Both the position numbers and the translations under genes were made by a program. The notes beneath the pieces were generated by a model. That model was not told the DNA's origin and did not search any database. It worked only from the letters and a program-made list of their open reading frames with translations. Positions 5,726 to 12,443 of a stretch of DNA of 15,815 nt are shown here, one piece after another. Each line of letters opens with the position of its first letter. Within the stretch, counting starts at the first letter, position 1. This stretch comes from Tidjanibacter sp. Its GTDB lineage: Bacteria; Bacteroidota; Bacteroidia; Bacteroidales; Rikenellaceae. The stretch spans positions 1 to 15,815 of the forward strand of contig JAFYRC010000146.1 in assembly GCA_017547065.1 (NCBI GenBank), read 5' to 3'.

Positions 5726-7987
5726 ATGTCAAAGAAAGACAAGAAGCGTGGCGCAAAGGGTGCCACCAAGGCCGCACACAAGGACCGTGCAGCCATAATC
5801 ATGCAACTCTTCCGCTCCTTCCCCAGCCGCAAATTCGCACTCAAAACTCTTGCGGCACAGAGTGGCGGAGCCGACCGAGAAGGTCGTTACAGAACAAAAG
5901 AAATCGTTTATCAAATGGTCGAGCAGGGTGTTGTGGAGCCCACAAGTGCCTCCACCTTCCGCCTTGCAGCCCGCGCACTCCCAAGCGTTGTGGGAACCGT
6001 ACAGATGCTCTCTTCGGGTAGTGCCTATGTCATCGTAGAGGGGCTCGACAAAGACATTTACATCGACAAGCGCAACACCGCACGCGCACTGGACGGCGAC
6101 ATTGTGAAGGTTGCCATCACCCGCCGACGCTCCTCGGGCGACCCCGAAGGTCAAATCGTGGAAGTTGTGCAGAGGGCCGACCGCACGTTTGTGGGTACAA
6201 TCGAAAAAACCCGCTCGCACGCCTTTGTGCGCATCACATCCAAGAATATGCCCGTCGATATTTTCATCGACAAGGGCGTCGACAAGCTCAGCGACGGCGA
6301 CCGTGTGGTGGTTCGTATTGACCACTGGGATGCCGAGAGCAAGTGCCCCACGGGTAGAATCGTTGACATACTCGGTCAGGAGGGCGACAACAACGCCGAA
6401 ATGCACGCCATTCTCGCCGAGTTTAACCTCCCCTACAAATTCCCCGAGGAGGTAAACGAGGCCGCCAACCTCATCAGCGACAAGATTACCGCAGCTGAGT
6501 ATGAGCGCAGGCGCGATATGCGCAACATTACCACATTTACCATCGACCCCGCCGACGCCAAGGACTTCGACGATGCACTCTCATTCCGCACGCTCGACAA
6601 TGGCAACTTCGAGGTGGGTGTACACATCGCCGACGTTACCCACTACGTGACCGAGGGGTCGATTGTGGAGCAGGAGGCAAGGGAGAGGGCCACGAGCGTC
6701 TACCTTGTGGACCGCACCATCCCAATGCTACCCGAGAGGCTCTCCAACGGACTCTGCTCGCTGCGACCCAACGAGGAGAAACTTTGCTTCTCGGTGGTCT
6801 TCGAAATGGACTCCGAGGCCCGCATTGTGCGCCACTGGATTGGCCGCACGGTAATCTGCTCCAACCGCCGATTTACCTACGAGGAGGCACAGGCAATCAT
6901 CGAGGGCGCCGAGGGTGATTTCAAGGCTGAGATATTGCAACTCAACACATTAGCACGCACACTCCGCAAAGCAAGGTTTGCCGACGGCTCCATCGCTTTC
7001 GACCGCGAGGAAGCCAAATTCCGCCTCGACGAGAATGGCAAGCCCCTGGGTGTTTACTTTAAGGTGCAGAAGGAGGCTAATCAACTAATCGAGGAGTTTA
7101 TGTTGCTGGCCAACCGCACCGTGGCCTCTTTTGTGGGCGAGAAAAAGAACAAAAAGGGCGAGGCCAAAACCTTTGTCTATCGTGTACACGAGAAACCCGA
7201 TCCCGACAAGCTCGACAGGTTTGCCAACTTCATCCTCAAATTCGGCTACTACTTCGACGCACGCCGTGGCAAAGCCGTGGCTCAACAACTCAACGACCTG
7301 ATGGGTAAAATCAAGGGCCGAAGCGAGGAGAATGTGGTGTCTATTTTGGCTGTTCGCACCATGCAGAAGGCATATTACAGCACCGAAAACCTCGGCCACT
7401 ACGGCCTTGCATTCCCCTTCTACTCCCACTTCACATCGCCCATTCGCCGCTATCCGGATATGATGGTACACCGCCTGCTGGCCCACTACCTCGACGGTGG
7501 CAACTCGGTGGACAAACAGACCGTGGACGAGCTCTGCGACCACTCCAGCGACATGGAGGTGAGGGCTGCAGAGGCCGAAAGGGCGTCGGTTAAGTACAAA
7601 ATGGTGGAGTTTATGACCGAGCGCATCGGCGAGGAGTTTGAGGGCTCAATCAGTGGCGTTACCGACTGGGGTATCTTCGTGGAGCTGGAAGAGACCCACA
7701 TTGAGGGTATGGTTGCGTTGCGAGATCTGGGTCAGGAGTTTTTCTACTTCGACGAGGAGGAGTATGCCGCCATTGGCAGCCGCACAGGACGCAAGTTTGT
7801 ACTGGGTGACAAGGTTCGCATCAAGGTCAAGGGTGCCGATCTGAGGCTCAAACAGCTCGACTTCACCCTGCTTGGTTCCTACGACAACAAGGAGGCCTAC
7901 TGGCCCCTGGAAAGTGCCCCCGAGGAACCCGCAAACCTCTATACCAAGCGTGCTTTCAAAGGCCAAAAGGTCGGTCGCCGAAGGTAG
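5726..7987 (+). CDS. rnr: Ribonuclease R (RNB-family 3'-5' exoribonuclease)
   Basis: Processive 3'-5' exoribonuclease that degrades structured RNA in the cytoplasm; 753 residues from the ATG at 5726. Order of domains: basic N-terminus and winged helix (about 20-85), two cold-shock domains (about 85-215), RNB catalytic domain (about 260-590), S1 domain (about 634-715, with GSISGVTDWGIFVEL) and a basic tail ending GRRR. The metal-binding signature TIDPADAKDFDDA gives D274, D280, D282 and D283, equivalent to the four catalytic aspartates of E. coli RNase R. The RNB motif HFTSPIRRYPDMMVHR starts at H568. The frame is open upstream to a TTG at 5699 and there is another ATG at 5714. The TTG lies inside the -7 box and 5714 would leave only a few leader bases, so 5726 is preferred. 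All key residues are present and the length is normal. Confidence 0.95.
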   Translation: MSKKDKKRGAKGATKAAHKDRAAIIMQLFRSFPSRKFALKTLAAQSGGADREGRYRTKEIVYQMVEQGVVEPTSASTFRLAARALPSVVGTVQMLSSGSAYVIVEGLDKDIYIDKRNTARALDGDIVKVAITRRRSSGDPEGQIVEVVQRADRTFVGTIEKTRSHAFVRITSKNMPVDIFIDKGVDKLSDGDRVVVRIDHWDAESKCPTGRIVDILGQEGDNNAEMHAILAEFNLPYKFPEEVNEAANLISDKITAAEYERRRDMRNITTFTIDPADAKDFDDALSFRTLDNGNFEVGVHIADVTHYVTEGSIVEQEARERATSVYLVDRTIPMLPERLSNGLCSLRPNEEKLCFSVVFEMDSEARIVRHWIGRTVICSNRRFTYEEAQAIIEGAEGDFKAEILQLNTLARTLRKARFADGSIAFDREEAKFRLDENGKPLGVYFKVQKEANQLIEEFMLLANRTVASFVGEKKNKKGEAKTFVYRVHEKPDPDKLDRFANFILKFGYYFDARRGKAVAQQLNDLMGKIKGRSEENVVSILAVRTMQKAYYSTENLGHYGLAFPFYSHFTSPIRRYPDMMVHRLLAHYLDGGNSVDKQTVDELCDHSSDMEVRAAEAERASVKYKMVEFMTERIGEEFEGSISGVTDWGIFVELEETHIEGMVALRDLGQEFFYFDEEEYAAIGSRTGRKFVLGDKVRIKVKGADLRLKQLDFTLLGSYDNKEAYWPLESAPEEPANLYTKRAFKGQKVGRRR

Positions 7988-8005
7988 AAAAATACAAACA
8001 ACAAC

Positions 8006-8048
8006 AAAAGAGTGGAACACAGTGCTAATCACTGCATTCCACTCTTTT
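8006..8048. terminator. Bidirectional hairpin terminator between convergent genes
   Basis: Arms 8006-8024 and 8030-8048 pair over 19 bases, with a two-base mismatch, around the loop CTAAT. The stem is flanked by A-runs on the left and T-runs on the right, so it can work on both strands. It lies just after the RNase R stop and just after the stop of the minus-strand gene ending at 8069. Confidence 0.9.
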
Positions 8049-8068
8049 ATTTTACCTTAAATTTAACC

Positions 8069-8893
8069 TTATTTTTCAGTCTGTGCGCTGACTAAATATT
8101 CAATACGATAGGGTTGGTGGTAGGTACGGGCACCCTCGGATGTTACCATAAATTCGGGGGCTACACCTTGTGCACGCAACTCAACATTCAGCTCCGAAAG
8201 CTTATTGTTCAAGGTGCGCTGAATACCATCCTCATTTTTCAAAAGGGCTTTCAGACGGGCACACTTAACCTCGGAGCGTACCACCGACTCGTAAATCTTC
8301 ACAAACTCACGGCGATTGTCGGTATAAAGAGCCGAAAGTGGAAGACCCTCGGGGTGACGCACAAAGAAGCGGTAGAGCGACATGCTCCATGGACGCAACT
8401 CAACACCCCTGCCATCAATCACAACAACCTTGTTGCCCACAAATCGGATACCCTCGGGAACAGCATCCACAGGGCGATAGAAAATCAACCCCTCCTGCTC
8501 GTCGAATTTTACCTTAAAATATACATTATTCTTCTCGCCATCATTCTGATCATAAGCCAAATAGCTACAAGGAAGAGTTCCGCACAACAAACCACCATAG
8601 ACCTCCTTATCGAAGGCATGCTTACGGCGACAAGTCATCGTACATCCCTCGGCAAGTTCACACGCAACACAAGGGCTTTCACTCTCCCAGTGCTCGCTCA
8701 ACTGCTCGCCATAGAGGAGCTCGTCAGCAAGACTCTCAGCAGCCTTTTTCAGCGCCGAAACAATCTCTTCGTTGAGGATTTGGTATTTCAAAATAAACCC
8801 ATTTTCGTCCAAATCGGCATACCTTCCAATGAGATCAGCCGTAGAGGGAGAAAGAGGTGCACGGAAAATTTCTTCGAGTTTTTGAGTTGTCAT
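8069..8893 (-). CDS. Cysteine-cluster protein with probable C-terminal winged-helix-like domain, function unknown
   Basis: This 274-residue soluble protein has no signal peptide or membrane segment; I do not recognise a named family. The N-terminal half has six clustered cysteines, C75-x2-C78-x5-C84-x3-C88 and then C104-x4-C109, suggesting a zinc or iron-sulfur site. A seventh, C211, is isolated. The region from about 168 to 205, SMSLYRFFVRHPEGLPLSALYTDNRREFVKIYES, resembles from memory a domain frequent in Bacteroidales hypothetical proteins (LYxFFLxHPEGI...L...R.EL..IY), which looks like a DNA-binding or interaction module. A metal- or redox-sensing regulator is possible but is inference only. 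It has its own candidate promoter and a leader with repeats, converges on RNase R, and is followed by the shared hairpin terminator. Confidence 0.8.
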   Translation of the reverse strand: MTTQKLEEIFRAPLSPSTADLIGRYADLDENGFILKYQILNEEIVSALKKAAESLADELLYGEQLSEHWESESPCVACELAEGCTMTCRRKHAFDKEVYGGLLCGTLPCSYLAYDQNDGEKNNVYFKVKFDEQEGLIFYRPVDAVPEGIRFVGNKVVVIDGRGVELRPWSMSLYRFFVRHPEGLPLSALYTDNRREFVKIYESVVRSEVKCARLKALLKNEDGIQRTLNNKLSELNVELRAQGVAPEFMVTSEGARTYHQPYRIEYLVSAQTEK

Positions 8894-8902
8894 TTATCTC
8901 TA

Positions 8903-8933
8903 TTTTTAAGGTTGTTTTTAAGGTAATACAACC
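8903..8933. repeat. Tandem repeat and inverted repeat in the leader of the Cys-cluster gene
   Basis: TTTTTAAGGT is repeated at 8903-8912 and 8915-8924 (12-base period). GGTTGT (8910-8915) and ACAACC (8928-8933) form a perfect inverted repeat with a 12-base spacer. Together they cover the stretch between the start codon (8893) and the -7 box (8933-8940), as an operator would. Confidence 0.35.
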
Positions 8934-8940
8934 AAAGCTA
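8933..8940 (-). promoter_or_regulatory. -7 element of the Cys-cluster gene
   Basis: On the minus strand TAGCTTTG matches TAnnTTTG exactly. No convincing -33 box is seen at 18-20 bases. The predicted start near 8926 leaves a leader of about 33 bases. Confidence 0.4.
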
Positions 8941-8994
8941 TAATTCTAAAATACAGACTATTATACAAATATTGAAAGTTTTGCTTTTTCGCCA

Positions 8995-9915
8995 CTATTT
9001 CGGGAGCTGTGCGGCAAGTCCTCGGGAGATCTGTCGGCGCATTATCCAAAGGTATTTTGCCCTCGACGGATGCAGGCTCACAATGTGGAGGACGCCCAAC
9101 ACAAGGGTTGCCACCCATTTGACCACTTCGGCCACCCACCTGCGCCCATAACACCTTGCATTTTGGGTGCGCACTCGTTCGCTTTGACCAATACGAAAAC
9201 ACACCCTTTCAAAATAGTCGCGCGTGAGTTTAGCGTCGGGGATGACATGCTGAATAGAAGCTGTGGGGAGGTAGTAAATCTGCTCGCCGGCTGCATGCAG
9301 GCGCATATACAAATCCTTCTCTTCGCCACCCAACAGCAAGGTTCCTCGACGACCGAGTGCGGGGTCAAAAGCACCATAACGCTCTATGGCAGAGCGACGT
9401 ATAGCCATATTACCTCCACCAAAATACTTTCCTTCGGGGAATACACACTCCCTCTCTCCGAGGTCGAGCGTACCTGCAATGGGGCGCTCCGTCAGGCCAC
9501 ACATCCACTCGGGGCGACCACTCTCATAGAGGGGAACAATTCGCCCACCCGCAGCCACCACCCCTGGGTGTGTGTCGAAAAAGCGGAGATAGTCGGCAAG
9601 GAGCCTCGGCGAAGCAATCTCGTCGTCGTCAATAATGGCGATAATCTCGCCCCTGGATACCTCTATACCACGATTGCGGGCATACGAAAGGCCCTGATTT
9701 TTCTCCTCGGCCAGCACAATTTGCACCTCGGGATGGGCCACAATGAAGGCCTCAACAACCCCTGCCGTATCATCGGCCGAGTTGTTGTTCACCACCACAG
9801 CCTCCCATAGCCCACTCTCCAACTCCTGCGAGAGGAGCGATTGGAGGGTGGCCTCGATGCGAGAAGCGCCATTATAGGTGGCAATCACCAGAGATATGCG
9901 TGGCGAGGGTGTCAT
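8995..9915 (-). CDS. Glycosyltransferase family 2
   Basis: Inverting sugar transferase with a GT-A fold, 306 residues. The N-terminus SLVIATYNGASRIEATLQSLL is typical of GT2. The nucleotide-sugar site NNNSADDT follows, then the metal-binding DDD of AIIDDDE (about residues 94-98). The motif GGGNMAIRRSAIERYGAFDPALG and the acidic LLGGEEKDLYMRL (about 196-208) fit the acceptor/catalytic-base region of the family. A hydrophobic segment near the C-terminus (VAEVVKWVATLVLGVLHIVSL, about 261-281) could associate with the inner membrane. It starts 21 bases after the phosphodiesterase stop on the same strand, so the two are probably co-transcribed. Sugar donor and acceptor cannot be read from sequence; a role in a cell-surface glycan or glycolipid is inferred from family only. 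Confidence 0.92.
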   Translation of the reverse strand: MTPSPRISLVIATYNGASRIEATLQSLLSQELESGLWEAVVVNNNSADDTAGVVEAFIVAHPEVQIVLAEEKNQGLSYARNRGIEVSRGEIIAIIDDDEIASPRLLADYLRFFDTHPGVVAAGGRIVPLYESGRPEWMCGLTERPIAGTLDLGERECVFPEGKYFGGGNMAIRRSAIERYGAFDPALGRRGTLLLGGEEKDLYMRLHAAGEQIYYLPTASIQHVIPDAKLTRDYFERVCFRIGQSERVRTQNARCYGRRWVAEVVKWVATLVLGVLHIVSLHPSRAKYLWIMRRQISRGLAAQLPK

Positions 9916-9936
9916 TTTGCGCGTCGGCGGATTATC

Positions 9937-11265
9937 CTACTCGGCAAAAAGGCCCTTCACATCTTCCCACACACAATCGTTGTTGTCGGCGGGATTGATA
10001 CCCAGAATGTGTGAAATGATGAGGTGGTCGTTGAGATTCTGGAACACCTTATCGTGCTTGTAGCCACTCTTGAAGGCGGGACCACAACCATAGAAGACCA
10101 TGTGCATATCCTTGTGATAGGGGTCGAAACCGTGGGAAGAAGCCTTTGCGGTGGGTTTACCACCGGTAGCGTTGCTGTTGTAAACCACCTTCCAGCCCGT
10201 TTCGGCCAACAGAACAATGGGATAAATACGTGTGGTATAGCTACCATAGTGATACTTCTCGGGCATCTCCTCACGCAACCACACCTGATAGTGTCCCTCA
10301 CTCTCCTTGGCTTTGAGAATGTTGTATATCTCCTTGGTTTCGGAGAGGTTACGAGGTTTGAGCGTTACGGGGTTGGAGTTGTAGTAGTAGCTAATGCGGT
10401 CAGGAATGAGCGAGTAGATATTGTAATACTTATTGGGGTCGAGCTCGGCCATTCCGTGGTCGGCAGTGAAAATGAAGTTGATGTTGTCGAACACGGGCGA
10501 CTTGCGCACCTCGCGCATGAAATATGCCAACACATCGTCAATCTCCTCCACAACCTCGCGAGTCTGCTCGGAGGTGGGGCTGTAAGTGTGCTCAATAGCA
10601 TCGGGCTCATCGAAATACCACATCGTAAGGTTGGGAATCTCCTCCACCTTGGTGTTGCACAAGGCTTTGAGAACCATATCGGCCAACTGCTTGCGGGTGC
10701 GGCGCGAATCGTAGGACACAGCCACGGTAGGTTTGCGACCATTCACATAGGCGTCAACACCCACCCAACCGTAAACGTGGGCAATAAGCCCCTGACGCTC
10801 AACGGTGTTCCAAATAGGCTCACCGTGGTAGAAGTCGGCATTCTCACGAGCCTCGGCGTCGGAGATAGAATAGTTCTTACGCATTGTTTCGTCGTAGAAA
10901 CTATTGTTCACGATGCCGTGGTGGTCGGGGTGCAGACCAGTTGTCATCGAGTAGTGGTTGGGGAATGTATTGCTGGGGAAGCAAGGCATAATCTCCGAAA
11001 ACACACCAACCTTTGCGATAGAGTCGAGCGTGGGGGTGTCGTAGAGATCCGGAAGGTCGTGACGGAATGCATCCATCGAAAGAATAACAACGTGCTTACC
11101 CTCGTAAGAGTCCTCAACCTTATCATTTCCACCCTGCTCGGTACTGGGAGGCGTTGGTTTATTCTGGTCATTACCAGGCCTCTGTACGGGGATTACTCGT
11201 GGGCCGCAACCAAATAACATAGCCACCAACAGCAGTGGCAACAGCATTTTAATATTCTTTTTCAT
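9937..11265 (-). CDS. Lipoprotein phosphodiesterase / nucleotide pyrophosphatase of the alkaline phosphatase superfamily
   Basis: Ectonucleotide pyrophosphatase/phosphodiesterase-like metalloenzyme, 442 residues. The ATG at 11265 is chosen because MKKNIKMLLPLLLVAMLFGC is a lipoprotein signal with lipobox LFGC (Cys20); an upstream in-frame ATG at 11322 would spoil it. A proline/asparagine-rich linker precedes the catalytic domain. Metal and nucleophile residues are recognisable: D65 in ILSMDAFRHD, threonine nucleophile T100 in CFPSNTFPNHYS, D222 and H226 in YFDEPDAIEH, D269-H270 in TADHGM, and H378 in SHGFDPYH. This matches the two-zinc site of NPPs, whose substrates range from nucleotides to phosphodiester lipids and glycans. 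It is likely anchored in a membrane facing the periplasm. It is the first gene of a probable operon with the glycosyltransferase, which suggests, without proving, a phosphodiester-linked glycan as target. Confidence 0.92.
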   Translation of the reverse strand: MKKNIKMLLPLLLVAMLFGCGPRVIPVQRPGNDQNKPTPPSTEQGGNDKVEDSYEGKHVVILSMDAFRHDLPDLYDTPTLDSIAKVGVFSEIMPCFPSNTFPNHYSMTTGLHPDHHGIVNNSFYDETMRKNYSISDAEARENADFYHGEPIWNTVERQGLIAHVYGWVGVDAYVNGRKPTVAVSYDSRRTRKQLADMVLKALCNTKVEEIPNLTMWYFDEPDAIEHTYSPTSEQTREVVEEIDDVLAYFMREVRKSPVFDNINFIFTADHGMAELDPNKYYNIYSLIPDRISYYYNSNPVTLKPRNLSETKEIYNILKAKESEGHYQVWLREEMPEKYHYGSYTTRIYPIVLLAETGWKVVYNSNATGGKPTAKASSHGFDPYHKDMHMVFYGCGPAFKSGYKHDKVFQNLNDHLIISHILGINPADNNDCVWEDVKGLFAE

Positions 11266-11289
11266 CGCTTTAAGTGTTTGTTCAGTAAA

Positions 11290-11320
11290 CAAAAATAGAA
11301 AATATTTCACAAAGGACAAC
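11290..11320 (-). promoter_or_regulatory. Promoter of the phosphodiesterase-glycosyltransferase operon
   Basis: On the minus strand GTTG (11320-11317), a 19-base spacer and TATTTTTG (11297-11290) form a full Bacteroidetes-type promoter. Transcription would start near 11283, giving an 18-base leader before the ATG at 11265. This supports that start over the upstream ATG at 11322. Confidence 0.6.
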
Positions 11321-11355
11321 ACACTTTTAAGGTAATATCTCCATTAGGGTGCAAA

Positions 11356-11390
11356 AAAATCGGCCAACACTCAACATGTCGGCCGATTTT
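11356..11390 (-). terminator. Intrinsic terminator of korAB
   Basis: Arms 11356-11369 and 11377-11390 (around TCGGCC/GGCCGA) pair over 14 bases with one mismatch and a 7-base loop. Read on the minus strand the stem is followed by seven T's (complement of 11353-11359). It begins 21 bases after the korB stop. Confidence 0.9.
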
Positions 11391-11411
11391 CATAAAGTAT
11401 TGTGCACCACA

Positions 11412-12431
11412 CTATTCGATGGTCCAGGTTTCACCACTATTGAGCAGGTCGTCCATACACTTGATTTTGCTGGTGCTCTTAACCTCCTCCAGCTGACGGC
11501 ACACCTCATCATTGTAGGTTTTGTCCTCAACATCCCTGATAACACCCAGTGCAACGGGGAATTCGGGGTACTTCATAGCCGCCAGAGCGTTGTGGATGTA
11601 GGTATCCTTCTCGTGCGAGTCGTGAGTGAGCACATCGTCCAGAGTGTAGCCATCCTCGCCAATAGTCACCACCTTCAAGCGGAAGCCGTCCAACACAATA
11701 CCCTTTTCTTTGTTGGCACCGAAGAGCATCTTCTCACCATCTTTCAGAAGGATTGTGTGAGCCGCGCGACTCGCCTTATCCTTAGCGAAGGCTGCGTGGG
11801 CACCGTCGTTGAAGATTACGCAGTTCTGCAACACCTCGGTAATCGAAAAACCATCGTGCTGGGCTGCCCTCACAAGGCACTGGCGTGTAACATCAACCTC
11901 CACGTCGATGGAACGAGCAAAGAAAGTACCCTTGGCGCCAATGATAAGCTCACCGGGGTTGAAGGGTTTTTCGATTGTGCCATAAGGCGAAGTTTTAGTA
12001 ATCTTACCGAGCTTTGAAGTGGGCGAATACTGACCTTTGGTCAGACCATAAATCTCATTGTTGAAAAGCACCACATTGAGATCGATATTCCTGCGGATAG
12101 CGTGGATGAAGTGATTACCACCGATAGCAAGCGAGTCGCCATCACCCGTAGCCACAAAGACACTCACATTGGGGTTTGCCACCTTCAAGCCCGTAGCGAT
12201 AGCGTTAGCACGGCCGTGAATCGAGTGGAAACCATAGGTTTTCATATAGTATGGGAAGCGCGACGAGCAACCAATGCCCGACACTACCACAAACTCCGAG
12301 CGGTCGCGTCCTGCAATCTCCGCAATGTCGGGCATAGCCCTCTGTACTGCGTTAAGAACGAAGTGGTCACCACATCCGGGGCACCATTTTACCTCCTGGT
12401 CGCTCTTAAAATCTGCCTGTGTGTATTTCAT
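11412..12431 (-). CDS. korB: 2-oxoglutarate (2-oxoacid):ferredoxin oxidoreductase, beta subunit
   Basis: Catalytic thiamine-diphosphate subunit, 339 residues, cytoplasmic. With KorA it converts a 2-oxoacid plus CoA to acyl-CoA, CO2 and reduced ferredoxin, or runs in reverse. KWCPGCGDH at the N-terminus (C17, C20), GIGCSSR (C55) and C204 give the four cysteines expected for the [4Fe-4S] cluster of this subunit. ATGDGDSLAIGGNH (about 95-107) with NNEIYGLTKGQYSPTS (about 124-139) is the ThDP/Mg site. It lies 12 bases after korA on the same strand and is followed by a strong terminator, so korA-korB forms a two-gene unit. No separate ferredoxin-like delta subunit is present here. 2-oxoglutarate is the usual assignment for this type, but branched-chain 2-oxoacids or pyruvate cannot be excluded. 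Confidence 0.93.
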   Translation of the reverse strand: MKYTQADFKSDQEVKWCPGCGDHFVLNAVQRAMPDIAEIAGRDRSEFVVVSGIGCSSRFPYYMKTYGFHSIHGRANAIATGLKVANPNVSVFVATGDGDSLAIGGNHFIHAIRRNIDLNVVLFNNEIYGLTKGQYSPTSKLGKITKTSPYGTIEKPFNPGELIIGAKGTFFARSIDVEVDVTRQCLVRAAQHDGFSITEVLQNCVIFNDGAHAAFAKDKASRAAHTILLKDGEKMLFGANKEKGIVLDGFRLKVVTIGEDGYTLDDVLTHDSHEKDTYIHNALAAMKYPEFPVALGVIRDVEDKTYNDEVCRQLEEVKSTSKIKCMDDLLNSGETWTIE

Positions 12432-12443
12432 AATCGTAACCTC

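Noticed and set aside
8916..8928. 13-base TTTTAAGGTAATA shared with 11325-11337 upstream of another minus-strand gene
   Set aside because: One shared AT-rich 13-mer is expected by chance in a window this long, and the two lie at different positions relative to their promoters.
10024..11217. 397-codon open frame on the plus strand opposite the phosphodiesterase
   Set aside because: It is the antisense shadow of a gene with full catalytic motifs, lipobox and promoter; its translation is low-complexity V/G/H-rich and resembles no family.
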